This document shows, piece after piece, positions 44,523 to 53,876 of a stretch of 64,000 nt of DNA. Position 1 is the first letter of the stretch; every line of letters starts with the position of its first letter. The DNA is taken from NCBI GenBank assembly GCA_963748205.1, contig CAVVIB010000023.1, positions 248,001 through 312,000 on the forward strand, given 5' to 3'. Source of the stretch: JAIBJN01 sp963748205 (GTDB taxonomy: Bacteria > Actinomycetota > Thermoleophilia > Gaiellales > Gaiellaceae). Below the pieces are notes generated by a model. That model made no database searches. It had not been told where the DNA came from and worked only from the letters and a program-made list of their open reading frames with translations. A program made the position numbers and the translations under genes.

Positions 44523-45099
44523 GTGGGCCTGACAGACGTCCTCTTCGGCGGGCGGAAGCGCCTCAAGGGCGCGAAGCTCGACAAGCTCTTCGCGCTCTCG
44601 ACCGCGCAGGTCACGCTCCAGGCCGAGCTCGGGCTCAAGCCCGCCGGCGTGGCGGCCGTCGTGGCCAAGCCGCTCTCGGCGGGGGAGTTCGCCCGGGCCG
44701 AGCAGGAGATCGACGAGCTGCTCTCCGTCGTCGCGCAGACCTCCGGCTCCGAGGTCAGGCGGCGCAACGACTCGTACGGCTACCAGTGGCTCGTCGTGCG
44801 GGACCGAGACTTCGAGGACCTCGTCACGACCGTGCACCTCGTCGCCGGCGAGCTCTCGAACCGAGGGCTTCGGCGAGCAGCTGCTCGCTGCGCTCTTCGC
44901 CTTCGAGGGCCGCGAGCACCCGACGTACCTGATCTACGGGTTCAAGCGCGGGGCGTTCTGGCCGTTCATCCCGACCGGCGAAGGCCAGGAGCGCGACAAC
45001 CCCGCGGAGCTGCGGCTGAAGGCGGAGCTCGAGAAGGAGCTCCCGATCGAGCCCGACCTGACGCGCTGGCTCGGTCTCTTCGACGCTCCCCTGGACTAG
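44523..45099 (+). CDS. pspAB: PspA-associated protein PspAB, frameshifted
   Basis: It begins MGLTDVLFGGRKRLKGAKLDKLFALSTAQVTLQAELGL and continues with FEDLVTTVHLVAGELSNRG, then (after one indel near 44865) FGEQLLAALFAFEGREHPTYLIYGFKRGAFWPF. This is the PspAB pattern found beside HtpX and PspA in actinobacteria and haloarchaea. Length after repair is about 191 residues. It is a cytoplasmic partner in the membrane-stress response; the biochemical role is unknown. The GTG start directly follows the structured element. Confidence 0.85.
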
Positions 45100-45117
45100 C
45101 TCGTTTAGGGTCCTCCC

Positions 45118-45783
45118 GTGCGCGTCGCCCTCGTGCTCGCGGCACTCGCCGCGCTGTTTGCCTCTGCCGCAGAGGCCCGGCTCGCCCCCTCGCTGGACGC
45201 CGACGTGGTGGCCGCGCCGGTGCCCGAGCGCAAGGCCGCGGCTCCTGTCTGGCCGCCGGGGCGCGAACGCCCGCTCCTGGTCGTGCGCGGCGGCGACCCG
45301 CGCACCGGCAGCGGGCCGGTGCTGCGCTACATGGTCGAGGTCGAGGCCGGCATCGTCATCGCCCGGCTCGAGTTCGCGCGGCTCGTCCACGCGATCCTCG
45401 GCCACCCGAAGAGCTGGGGCGGGACCGGTCGCGTCTCGTTCCGCCGAGTCTCGCGAGGCCCGGTGGACTTCCGCGTCACGCTGGCCTCGCCGGGCACGAC
45501 CGACCGCCTCTGCGCCCCGAACCTCACGAACGGGATCTACTCGTGCGCGAACGGCGGGCGCGCCGTCCTCAACCTCATGCGCTGGCGCCAGGGCGCGAGC
45601 GCGTACCGCCACGTCGAGCGCTACCGCCGCTACCTCGTGAACCACGAGGTCGGCCACCTTCTCGGCCACGGCCATACCTCGTGCCCGGCGATCGGCGCGC
45701 CGGCGCCCGTGATGATGCAGCAGACCAAGGGAGTCGCCCCGTGCCGGGCGAACCCCTGGCCGCTCTCGTGGGAGCGCGGACTA
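45118..45783 (+). CDS. Secreted DUF3152 metzincin-like protein
   Basis: A signal peptide (residues 1-20) is followed by the DUF3152 domain. YLVNHEVGHLLGHGHTSC contains the full metzincin zinc motif: His176, Glu177, His180, Gly183, His186. RVSFRRVSRGPVDFRVTLASPGTTD and CAPNLTNGIYSCANGGRAVLN are the other conserved blocks. It is probably an extracellular zinc peptidase. The frame stays open to 46146, but that would overlap the pspAA and pspA genes. Relatives end soon after PCRANPWPLSWERG, so a C-terminal shift with a stop near 45783 is assumed. Confidence 0.8.
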
Positions 45784-46068
45784 GGCCGGGATGTCCGGGA
45801 TCAGCCCCTGATCCGAGAAGAGACGCTGCGTCTCCTCCAGGGTCAGGTCGCTGGGCGGGATAAGCACGTCCGAGGGGTGCAGGTCGTCGTCGGCGAGCCG
45901 CTCGCCGTCGCCCTGGACGAGGCTCCACATCTCGTCGAGGACGCGGTCGAGCTCGGGCTCGTCGTTCGCGTCGGCCGCCGCCTGCGCCTTGTCGTCGAGC
46001 TCGTTGAGTTCGGCCAGCAGGTCGTCGGAGACCTGGAACTGGCCCTCGCCCATCAGCCGGACGATCAC
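45781..46068 (-). CDS. pspAA: PspA-associated protein PspAA
   Basis: A 95-residue protein beginning MIVRLMGEGQFQVSDDLLAELNELDD and ending HPSDVLIPPSDLTLEETQRLF, the compact PspAA pattern of an N-terminal strand followed by paired acidic helices. The GTG start overlaps the pspA stop (GTGA), so the two are translationally coupled. PspAA accompanies PspA in actinobacteria; its function is unknown but presumably regulatory or structural in the PspA complex. Confidence 0.88.
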   Translation of the reverse strand: MIVRLMGEGQFQVSDDLLAELNELDDKAQAAADANDEPELDRVLDEMWSLVQGDGERLADDDLHPSDVLIPPSDLTLEETQRLFSDQGLIPDIPA

Positions 46069-46793
46069 TGCTCCAGCTCCTTCTTCGCGCCGCCTGCGGC
46101 GAGCTCGCCCTTGAGCTTGGCGAGCTCGTCGTCCACCTGGCTCTGAGCCGAGATCTGGGCCAGCTCGCGGTCGAGCGAGGTCTCGCCGGACGTGAAGTCC
46201 TCGAGCGCGCCGGACTCGACGAGCTCGTCGACGGCCGCCGCGCGCGCCTGCATCTGCTCGGTCTTGTCCTGCGCGCGCTGGATCGCGAGGCCGGTGTCGG
46301 CCATCTCCTCGCCGATCCCGGTGGCCGCCTCGGTGATCCGCACCTGCGCCTCTGCGGCCGAGTACTGCGCCTTGATGACCTCCTTCTGGCTGCGGAAGGA
46401 CTCGACCTTGGCGGAGAGGCGCTTCTCGTTCGCGAGGAGCTTCTCCTGCTGGGCCTCGAGGCCCGTGATCTGCTGGTCGAGCGCCTGAAGCTGCGACTGC
46501 GCGACCGTCTTGCGCTCGAGCGCCGCGCGCGCGAGGTCCTCGCGGCCGGCCGACAGCGCTGCGCGAGCCTGCTGGTCGAGCTTCGGCAGCTCCTGCTCGA
46601 GCTTCTGCGTCTGCAGCTCGAGCCGCTTCTTCGCGGTGACGACGTCCGCGACGCCGCGCTTGACGTTCTGCAGCATCTCGAGCTGCTTCTCGTACGAGTA
46701 GTCGAGCGTGACCGATGGATCTTCGGCGCGATCGAGGAGCTTCGAGATCCACGCCTTGACGACAGTCGACGTTCGGCTCATGAGGCCGGCCAT
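46065..46793 (-). CDS. pspA: Phage-shock/IM30 family membrane-remodelling protein PspA
   Basis: It is almost entirely helical over 242 residues. The amphipathic start is MSRTSTVVKAWISKLLDRAEDP, then LDYSYEKQLEMLQNVKRGVAD, the PspA/IM30 (ESCRT-III-like) signature, followed by long coiled coils to residue 190. These proteins polymerise on stressed membranes and seal them. It is the first gene of a pspA-pspAA operon and faces htpX-pspAB across the DUF3152 gene. An alternative ATG lies four codons downstream. Confidence 0.93.
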   Translation of the reverse strand: MAGLMSRTSTVVKAWISKLLDRAEDPSVTLDYSYEKQLEMLQNVKRGVADVVTAKKRLELQTQKLEQELPKLDQQARAALSAGREDLARAALERKTVAQSQLQALDQQITGLEAQQEKLLANEKRLSAKVESFRSQKEVIKAQYSAAEAQVRITEAATGIGEEMADTGLAIQRAQDKTEQMQARAAAVDELVESGALEDFTSGETSLDRELAQISAQSQVDDELAKLKGELAAGGAKKELEQ

Positions 46794-46839
46794 CCGATTA
46801 GCCCTCCCAGTCCGGGTTCCGCTGGCATGCTACCCACCC

Positions 46840-47559
46840 ATGATCGTCGAGCGGAGCATGGATCCCCAGCTGCTGTCGAACGCCTATCTCGTCGCGGACC
46901 GCTCCGGCGGTACGGCGGTCTTCGTCGACTCAGGGGCGCCGATCGAGCCGCTGCTCGCCGCTGTCGACCGGCTGGAGGTGCACCCGACGCACCTGCTCAC
47001 GACCCACGGTCACGAGGATCACACCGCGAATCACGAGCTGCTCGAGGACCGCTACGGGCTGCGCGTGATGGCCGCCCCGGACGAGGGCCTCGACGGAGCC
47101 GAGAATCTCGGCCATGGGGAAGTCGTCGAGGCCGGCGACCTCCGCATCGAGGCCCTGCGGACGCCCGGCCACACGCGCGGAATGCTCGCGTTCGTGGTCG
47201 ACGGCGAGGCGGCCTTCACCGGCGACACGCTCTTCACCGGCTCCGTCGGCGGGACGCAGGACGGGTTCGACGACCTCCGCCGGTCGATCATGGACGTGCT
47301 CATGGGCCTTCCGCATGAGGTGGCGGTCTATCCCGGCCACAGCGAGGAGACGACGATCGGGCGCGAGTACGACGAGAACCCGTTCGTGCGGGTCTGGCGC
47401 GGCGTCGACCCCGAGGGAACCGAGCGCTGCCACGTCGAGGGCGCCGAGGCCACCCTCATCGTCTGGGCGCACGACTACGACGGCGGCGGCAAGGCGTGGG
47501 TGCGCTTCCGCGACGGGCACGACGCGGTCGTCGGCGGCTCGCGCGTCGAGCGCCGCTAG
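46840..47559 (+). CDS. Metallo-beta-lactamase-fold hydrolase, glyoxalase II-like
   Basis: Metal ligands are visible in order: TTHGHEDHTANHE (His56, His58, Asp60, His61), ALRTPGHTRGMLAF, AFTGDTLFTGSVGGTQ and AVYPGHSEETTIG. The pattern matches glyoxalase II-like and persulfide dioxygenase-like hydrolases. An extra 50-residue C-terminal beta segment (VEGAEATLIVWAHDYDGGG) follows the usual domain. Length 239. The ATG at 46840 is the first start beside the core. It is divergent from pspA and 13 bp upstream of the methyltransferase gene. Confidence 0.88.
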   Translation: MIVERSMDPQLLSNAYLVADRSGGTAVFVDSGAPIEPLLAAVDRLEVHPTHLLTTHGHEDHTANHELLEDRYGLRVMAAPDEGLDGAENLGHGEVVEAGDLRIEALRTPGHTRGMLAFVVDGEAAFTGDTLFTGSVGGTQDGFDDLRRSIMDVLMGLPHEVAVYPGHSEETTIGREYDENPFVRVWRGVDPEGTERCHVEGAEATLIVWAHDYDGGGKAWVRFRDGHDAVVGGSRVERR

Positions 47560-47572
47560 TTAGGGTGTCCGC

Positions 47573-48208
47573 GTGATCACGCCCGAGAAGATCGACGACT
47601 ACGCAGTCGCCAGCACGACCCCACAGTCCGAGCTGCTCAACCGGCTCGCGGAGGAGACGAAGGCCGAGCTGCGCTCGCCGCAGATGCTCACCGGCCCGGT
47701 CGAGGGCCGCGTGCTCGAGTTCCTCGTCTTCGCGCTCCAGCCCAAGCGGGTGCTCGAGCTCGGGACCTACAGCGGCTACTCGTCGACCTCGATGGCGCCG
47801 CTGCTCCCACCGGGTGGCCACATCGACACGTGCGAGGTGGACGAGACGCACGCGGCGGTCGCGCGGCGCTACCACGAGGAGGCCGGCGTCGCGGATCGCA
47901 TCACGATCCACCTCGGCCCCGCGCTCGAGACGATCGAGAAGCTCGAGGGCGAGTTCGACCTCATCTTCATCGACGCCGACAAGCTCAACTACCCGGCGTA
48001 CTACGAGGCTCTCGTGCCGAGGATTTCGCCGCGCGGGATCATGGTGCTCGACAACACGCTCTGGTCGGGCCGCGTGGTCGAGCCGCCGGAGACGCCCGAG
48101 ACCGAGATGTTCGTCGAGCTCAACGCCAGGATCGCGAAGGACCCGCGGGTCGTCGCCGTCATGCTGACGGTGCGCGACGGCGTCACGCTCGTCCGACGCG
48201 CCGGTTGA
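47573..48208 (+). CDS. Class I SAM-dependent O-methyltransferase (catechol-OMT-like)
   Basis: The SAM-binding motif VLELGTYSGYSSTSMA and the acidic CEVDETHA precede the metal-binding DLIFIDADKLNYPAYYEA and VLDNTLWSGRV. All are characteristic of the methyltransf_3 (caffeoyl-CoA/catechol O-methyltransferase) family, which uses Mg2+ and methylates vicinal hydroxyls. The length of 211 is typical. It starts at GTG, 13 bp after the metallo-hydrolase stop; the two are probably cotranscribed. The acceptor is unknown. Confidence 0.92.
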   Translation: MITPEKIDDYAVASTTPQSELLNRLAEETKAELRSPQMLTGPVEGRVLEFLVFALQPKRVLELGTYSGYSSTSMAPLLPPGGHIDTCEVDETHAAVARRYHEEAGVADRITIHLGPALETIEKLEGEFDLIFIDADKLNYPAYYEALVPRISPRGIMVLDNTLWSGRVVEPPETPETEMFVELNARIAKDPRVVAVMLTVRDGVTLVRRAG

Positions 48209-48280
48209 CTCGCCGACGGCGGCGGAGTACCGTCGGCCGGTCCCACTCTGTGACATTTGTCGCAAAAGGAGGCGCGCTCT

Positions 48281-49109
48281 TTGCGAGCGGAAGGGTGGCG
48301 CAAGGTGGCGTCCGCCACGTGGCGGGGCCCGCTCGACCCGCAGATCTACGGCGACCTCGAGCTCGATGCGGCGGAGCTGCTCGCCTTCATCGAGGAGGCC
48401 AGGGCTGCGTACGGGCGTCCACGTCACGGTGACGCACCTCGTCGGCCGCGCCGTCGCGCACGCCCTGGGCGAGAACCCCGACCTCAACGTCCGCAAGCGC
48501 GGCGGCCGTTTCGAGCCGCGGGAGACCGTGGCCGTCTTCTTCGTGGTCGCCGTGGACGGCGGCAGAGATCTCTCCGGCGTCAAGGTGAAGGACGCGGACC
48601 GCAAGTCCGCGGTCGAGATCGCACAGGAGCTCTCCGAGCGTGCGGCGCGGATCCGGAGCTCCGAGGATGCTGACTACGGGCGGTCGAAGAAGCTCCTCGC
48701 CAGGACGCCGACCCCGGTCCTGCGACCCGCGTTGAAGCTCGTCACCTGGTTGACGTCCGACGTCGGCCTCGACCTGCGCCGCTTCGGTCTTCGCAGCTAT
48801 CCGTTCGGAAGCGCGCTCGTCACCTCGGTGGGCATGCTCGGCGTGCAGCACGCGTACGCCCCGCTCTCGCCCTTCTACCGCGTGTCGTTCCTCGCGCTCG
48901 TCTCGGAGGTAACGGAGAAGCCCGTCGTCCGCGACGGGGAGATCGTCGCGAGGCCGATGCTGACCGTCTCGGTGACCATGGACCACCGCTATCTCGACGG
49001 TGCCCACGCCGCGAGGCTCGCGCGCAGCGCGCGCGCGTATCTCGACGATCCACGTGCCCACGAGCCGCCGCTTCCCCGGTTGCCGCTGGAGGCGGCGAGC
49101 GACCTGTGA
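48281..49109 (+). CDS. Stand-alone 2-oxoacid dehydrogenase-type acyltransferase (E2 catalytic domain), frameshifted
   Basis: The catalytic signature VSVTMDHRYLDGAHAARL is the DHRxxDG motif of E2 acyltransferases. Upstream, VHVTVTHLVGRAVAHALGENPDLNV and FFVVAVDGGRDLSGVKVKDAD match the CAT-like fold. No lipoyl or peripheral-subunit-binding domain precedes it, so it is not a normal E2. One indel lies near 48405. The TTG start at 48281 is preceded by AAAAGGAGG. Its stop overlaps the start of the acyl-CoA synthetase gene (GTGA), suggesting the two proteins share an acyl-CoA substrate. Confidence 0.82.
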
Positions 49110-50814
49110 GCACCACGACCGCCGACCGGCCCTGGCTGCGTTTCTACGGCGACGTACCGGCATCGCTCTCCTACCCCGAGATCACGCTGTACGAGGCCCT
49201 CGCCGCCTCTGCACAGCGCACGCCGGAGTCGATCGCCTACGACTTCCTGGGCGTCACGGCTACGTACGCCGAGCATGCTCGCGTCCGTCGACCGCTGTGC
49301 GAACGCGCTCGCAGCGCTCGGGCTTGGCCCTGGCGAGCGGATCACGATCTCGATGCCGACCATGCCGCAGGGCGTGATCCCGTTCTATGCCGCCGCGAAG
49401 CTCGGCGCCGTCGCCTCGATGATCCATCCGCTCTCCGCTCCCGGCGAGATTGCCGGCTACCTGAACCGCAGCGGCTCGCGCATCGCGGTGACCCTGGACG
49501 CGTTCTACAAGAGCTTCGCGGCGATCGAGGAGCCGACGCCGCTCGAGACGCTCGTCCTCGCGCGCATCTCCGACGACCTGCCGTTCCACAAGCGCCTGGG
49601 CTTCTGGGTCACGCGAGGGCGCAAGATCCCCAAGGTGCCGCCCGACCCGCGCGTCAGGTGGTGGTCAGAGCTCATGGCCGAGGAGCATCCCCCGGTTCCC
49701 GGCTGCCGCGACAGGCGTGCACGAGCCGGCGGCAATCCTCTACTCGGGCGGAACGACGGGGACGCCGAAGGGCATCGTCCTCTCGCACTCGAACTTCGTC
49801 AGCGAGGGGTTGCAGGTGCGGGCGTGGATCGGTCTGGGCCCGGACGACACGATTCTCGCCGCGCTGCCGATCTTCCACGGCTTCGGGCTCGCGGCCCTCG
49901 TCAACGCGGGGCTCCTGAGCGGCTGCAGGCTCGTCCTCGTGCCCGTGTTCAGCCCGGAGACGACCGCCGACCTGATCCGCAAGAAGCGGCCGACGCTGAT
50001 CGCCGGCGTGCCCACGCTGTACGAAGCGCTCATCCGCCATCCTGCCCTGCAGGACGCCGATCTCTCCTCGCTGCGGGCGGCGTTCTCCGGCGCGGACTCC
50101 CTGCCGGAGCCCGTCCGGCTCGGGTTCGAGAAGCTCGTCGCGGAGCGTGGCGGGCGCGTGCGGCTGCTCGAAGGGTACGGGCTGACCGAGACCGTGACGG
50201 GAATCATGGGAATGCCCTTGGCCGAGTCGCGCCCGGGCAGCATCGGCGTGCCGCTCCCCGACACCTCGGTGGCGATCTGCGCGCTGGGCGGGACGGAGGA
50301 GCTGCCGCCGGGGGAGGACGGGGAGATCTGCGTGGCGGGCCCGGCGGTCATGCTCGGCTACCTCGACGATCCAGAGGCGACGGCCGCCGTCCTCAAGGTG
50401 CACGCTGACGGCCGCACCTGGCTGCACACGGGCGACATCGGCCGGATGGACGAGGACGGATTCTTCTTCTTCACCTCGCGCCTCAAGCGGATGATCAAGT
50501 CGTCCGGGTTCAACGTCTTCCCGTCGCAGGTCGAGACGGCGCTCCACGAGCATCCCGGTGTCGCCGAGGTCTGCGTGATCGGCGTGCCCGACGCGGCCCA
50601 GGGCGAGCGGGTCGTCGCGGTCGTCGTCCCCGCCGACCCGGGCGCGGCCGGCGACGCATTGGCGGCCGAGTTGATCGAGCACTGCCGCGTGCGTCTGATC
50701 AAGTGGTCGTGCCCGCGCGACATCGAGTTCCGGAGCCGAGCTGCCGAAGACCCGGGTCGGGAAGATCGACTTCACGACCATCGCGCGCGAGGCCGCCGAG
50801 CGGCGCCTCCTAGG
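49106..50814 (+). CDS. AMP-forming acyl-CoA synthetase/ligase, frameshifted
   Basis: The P-loop-like motif is AAILYSGGTTGTPKGIVLSHSN. RLLEGYGLTETVTGIMGMP and WLHTGDIGRMDEDGFFFF are motifs II and III, and the catalytic lysine lies in ELPKTRVGKIDF. Length after repair is about 560, normal for acyl- or aryl-CoA synthetases. Indels fall near 49280, 49705, 50740 and at the extreme end. It activates a carboxylic acid to acyl-AMP and then the CoA thioester; chain specificity is unknown. It is coupled to the preceding acyltransferase gene and converges with the dehydrogenase gene. Confidence 0.88.
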
Positions 50815-51745
50815 GGAGAACGGCAGCCTTCAGCAGGTCGGGCGGCGGTTCGGCGAACAGGTCGGCGACCTGCTCCAGGCCGACCTGGTGCGTGACGAGG
50901 CGCTCCCACGGGAAGGCGCCGCTGCCGAGGAAGGCAAGCGCAGCGCGCACGTGGCGCGGCGTGTGGTGGAACGCTCCCTTGAGCGTCAGCTCCTCGTAGT
51001 GAAGGCGGAACGTGTCCACGCCGAGCTCGCGCCCGCCGAAGAAGAGCACCGTGCCTCCCGGGCGCACGAGCCCGAGCGCGTCCTGCCAGGCCTCGGCCGT
51101 CCCGACCGCCTCGATGACGACGTCGGCGCCTTCACCGGTGCCGGGGACGCCGCCGAACTCGCGCGCGAGCTCGCGCCGCTCGGCGCGGCCTCCGACGACG
51201 ACGACGTTCGCTCCCGCGTCCTTCGCGGCGGCGCAGAGCATGAGCCCGATCGGCCCCGGGCCGAGGATCGCCACCGTCTGCCCGGCCTCGACGCCTGCGC
51301 GATCGATCCCGTGCAGGCAGCAGGCCAGCGGCTCCGTCATGGCGGCGACCTCAGGGGCGATCACCGGCGGGACGGGGAGGAGGTTCCGCTCGGCGATCCG
51401 GGCCGGCACGAGCAGGTACTCGGCGTAGGCGCCGTTGAGGAACGGCCTGAGGTTCTCGCAGAGCGTCTCCTCGCCGCGCCGGCACGGCGCGCACTCCCCG
51501 CACGGCGCCGAGTTCGCCGCCACCACGCGCCGCCCGGTGGCGACGTCGATGCCGCAGAACTCGTGCCCGAAGGGGCTCGGCGCCTCCTCGAGGAGCAGCG
51601 GGTGGCCGCGCCGGTAGGCCTTGGCGTCGGTGCCGTCGGTGAGCGCGACCTCGACCTGGACGAGCACGTCTCCGGGACCCGGCTCGGGCGGCGGCACCTC
51701 CTCCACGCGCAGGTCGCAGGGGCCGTAGTAGAGCAGCGCCCTCAC
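50810..51745 (-). CDS. Zinc-binding medium-chain dehydrogenase
   Basis: The structural-zinc loop is NSAPCGECAPCRRGEETLCEN. PFGHEFCGIDVATGRRV holds the catalytic-site GHE. TVAILGPGPIGLMLCAAAK is the NAD(P)-binding Rossmann motif and VVIEAVGTAEAW the following strand. The usual first zinc ligand cysteine is replaced (VALTDGTDAKAYRRGHP: Thr-Asp in place of Cys-Gly), as in some sorbitol/threonine-dehydrogenase relatives. Length 311. The GTG start overlaps the stop of the upstream paralogue by 4 nt. Confidence 0.85.
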   Translation of the reverse strand: MRALLYYGPCDLRVEEVPPPEPGPGDVLVQVEVALTDGTDAKAYRRGHPLLLEEAPSPFGHEFCGIDVATGRRVVAANSAPCGECAPCRRGEETLCENLRPFLNGAYAEYLLVPARIAERNLLPVPPVIAPEVAAMTEPLACCLHGIDRAGVEAGQTVAILGPGPIGLMLCAAAKDAGANVVVVGGRAERRELAREFGGVPGTGEGADVVIEAVGTAEAWQDALGLVRPGGTVLFFGGRELGVDTFRLHYEELTLKGAFHHTPRHVRAALAFLGSGAFPWERLVTHQVGLEQVADLFAEPPPDLLKAAVLP

Positions 51746-52620
51746 GGCGTGAAGACGACCTTGACGGCCTCGTGGCTGCGGTAGAGCTCGAGCCCTTCGG
51801 CGAAGCGCTCGAGCGGGAGCGTGACCGTCGGGATCGGGTCGAGCTGGGGGAGGAGCGCGATCGCGTCGCGCATCGCGGCCGGCGTCGCCGAGCACGAGCC
51901 CACGAGGGTCAGCTCGCGCCGTAGAACGGCCTCGAAGTCGATCGCCGCCCGGTCGACGAGCCACGAGAAGAGGAGCAGCGTGCCGCCGGGCTCGAGGGCG
52001 TCGAGCGCGCCGTCGAGGCCGCCGTGGGCGCAGAGAACGGCGGCGTCCACGCGGCCTTCGCCGAACGGCTGCGCCCCGTAGCCGAGCGCCAGCTCCAGCC
52101 GGTGCGCGAGCGGGTCGGCGGCGAGCACGTCGTCGCCGCGGCGGACCAGCGCCTGCACGAAGAGGAGGCCGGCGAAGCCGCAGCCGACGACGAGCACCCG
52201 GCCGCGCGGGATCCGCTCGACCGCGCGCAAGACGCAGGCGAGCGGCTCGGCGAACGTCCCCGTTGCGTCGTCGACCTCGTCCGGGAGCGCGATCGTCTGA
52301 GCGGCGCCCGCGCGCTCGGCGAAGCCGCCCGGGAGGATCGTGGGCTCCGGGAAGCGCTCGCAGGTCGTCTCGTGGCCCGCGCGGCACCGCTCGCACTCGC
52401 CGCAGGGCAGGTGGTGGACGAGGGCGACGCGCCGCCCGTCCTCGGTGCGGGCGACGACCTCGTGTCCGAGCACCGTGCCGGGCGCCGCGCGCCCGATCTT
52501 CTGCACGTCGGTGCCGCAGAGGCCGCAGGCAACGACGTCCACGAGCGCGCCCGAGCCGTCCGGCTCGGGCACCTCCGCGAGCGCCGGCTGCCCGGCGTCG
52601 TCGAGAACGACCGCCCGCAT
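51742..52620 (-). CDS. Zinc-dependent alcohol dehydrogenase-like protein
   Basis: VACGLCGTDVQKIGRAAPG has the catalytic zinc cysteine and VLGHEVVART the GHE pair. LPCGECERCRAGHETTCER supplies the four structural-zinc cysteines. RVLVVGCGFAGLLFVQALV is a Rossmann motif with an unusual Cys in the glycine-rich turn. Length 292, slightly short. The ATG at 52620 is the first start beside the domain. It is translationally coupled to a second dehydrogenase. The pair looks like a two-step polyol or sugar oxidation unit, or a heteromeric enzyme; this is inference. Confidence 0.85.
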   Translation of the reverse strand: MRAVVLDDAGQPALAEVPEPDGSGALVDVVACGLCGTDVQKIGRAAPGTVLGHEVVARTEDGRRVALVHHLPCGECERCRAGHETTCERFPEPTILPGGFAERAGAAQTIALPDEVDDATGTFAEPLACVLRAVERIPRGRVLVVGCGFAGLLFVQALVRRGDDVLAADPLAHRLELALGYGAQPFGEGRVDAAVLCAHGGLDGALDALEPGGTLLLFSWLVDRAAIDFEAVLRRELTLVGSCSATPAAMRDAIALLPQLDPIPTVTLPLERFAEGLELYRSHEAVKVVFTP

Positions 52621-52680
52621 GGCGGCATCGTAGGCAGGGCGCGGAGGCGGGTGCCGGGCCCGCCTCCGCGCGGTCAAGCC

Positions 52681-53796
52681 TCAGCTGGCTGCGAGGCCGA
52701 CGGTCCCTGCGGGCAGCCCGCCGACCGTCCCGATCGGGTCGAGGCTGCCGTCGCCGTTGACGACGAACCCGTTGATCTCGGGAACGCCGCCGGCGAGGGC
52801 GTAGAGGATGCGACTGCTCTGCGTCAGGGCCATGTCGATCGGGGTCGCGCCGGTCGTGGCCGTCTTGCCGTCTGCGTCGAGCAGCGTCAGGCTGCCGTCG
52901 CCTGCGACGCGGTAACCCGTGATCGAGTTGCTGCCGGTGTTCGTCGTGTACGTGTAGCGCCCGTTCTTCGTCACGACGACCCAGCACGCCGCCGTCTCGG
53001 TCGTCTTCACGCTCGCCGAGATCGGAGTGACCGTCCCGTCGCCCGAGAGGGAGTACGACGACATCGCGCTCGCGTCGGGCGCGCCGCCGAACGCCTCGGA
53101 GACGATCAGAAGCCCGCGCCGGTCGAACGCGAAGCCGAACGGCGTCATGCCGGACGACGGCTGCGCATTCGGCCCGCTCGCGTAGCCGCGCCGGACGCTG
53201 TAGGTGACGATCATGTTCGTCGCCTTCTCGGTCACGACGAGGTGGCGGCCGTTCGGGCTGAACTCGACCTGGGCCGGGTCGGGCGCGGCCGAGCTCAGCG
53301 GGCGGGTCGAGCCGGGCAGGGGCACGAGCCTCCCGAAGAGCGCGAGGAACCCGCGAATGTTGGCGGGCGTCGTGGCGTTCCCCGCGTTGAGGACGTACAC
53401 GAACTTGCCGTGCACGGTGACGCTGATCGGCCTGGCGCCTCCGGACGGGTCGACGTCGGCCAGGCGCACCTTGCCGCGGCGGTCGACGTGCAGCAGCGAG
53501 ATCGAGTTGCTGCCTGCGTTGACCGCGAAGAGCCGGTCGTCGTCGAGCACGAGCGCCCCTTGCGAGCCGAGCCCGGCGCCGGTGCCGTTCCCGCCGGTCG
53601 GGACGGTGCCGCGTGCTGTCAGCGAGCCGTCCCGGTCACGCTCGAACACCGCCACGGCGTTGCCGGACGTCGAGTTCGTCAGCGTGTAGACCGCGCCGTC
53701 GCCTCGGCCGCCTCCGGAGGCCATGGCCGGGCCGGCGAGGGTGAGAAAGGTCGCCCCCGCAACGAGGGCGAGCAGTAGTGATCGGAGTCTGTGCAT
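52681..53796 (-). CDS. Secreted lactonase-like seven-bladed beta-propeller
   Basis: A signal peptide (MHRLRSLLLALVAGATFLT, ending AMASG) is followed by YVTN/lactonase-type blades: GAVYTLTNSTSGNAVAVFE, RLFAVNAGSNSISLLHVD, KFVYVLNAGN, VEFSPNGRHLVVTEKATN, and YTYTTNTGSNSITGYRV. The 371-residue length suits the 6-phosphogluconolactonase-like family, but secretion argues for a surface or scavenging role. The ATG follows GAAAGGAGAG. It lies 80 bp downstream of the sensor kinase on the same strand and could be part of that regulon. Confidence 0.85.
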   Translation of the reverse strand: MHRLRSLLLALVAGATFLTLAGPAMASGGGRGDGAVYTLTNSTSGNAVAVFERDRDGSLTARGTVPTGGNGTGAGLGSQGALVLDDDRLFAVNAGSNSISLLHVDRRGKVRLADVDPSGGARPISVTVHGKFVYVLNAGNATTPANIRGFLALFGRLVPLPGSTRPLSSAAPDPAQVEFSPNGRHLVVTEKATNMIVTYSVRRGYASGPNAQPSSGMTPFGFAFDRRGLLIVSEAFGGAPDASAMSSYSLSGDGTVTPISASVKTTETAACWVVVTKNGRYTYTTNTGSNSITGYRVAGDGSLTLLDADGKTATTGATPIDMALTQSSRILYALAGGVPEINGFVVNGDGSLDPIGTVGGLPAGTVGLAAS

Positions 53797-53876
53797 CCCG
53801 CTCTCCTTTCGGTTGGAGATGCCGGGACGCTAGGACCCAAACCTTGCGCTCCGGTTGCGCACTCCTTAGGAGATGC

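Noticed and set aside
45784..46146. C-terminal extension of the DUF3152 protein to 46146
   Set aside because: It would run antisense through pspAA into pspA and read as non-family sequence.
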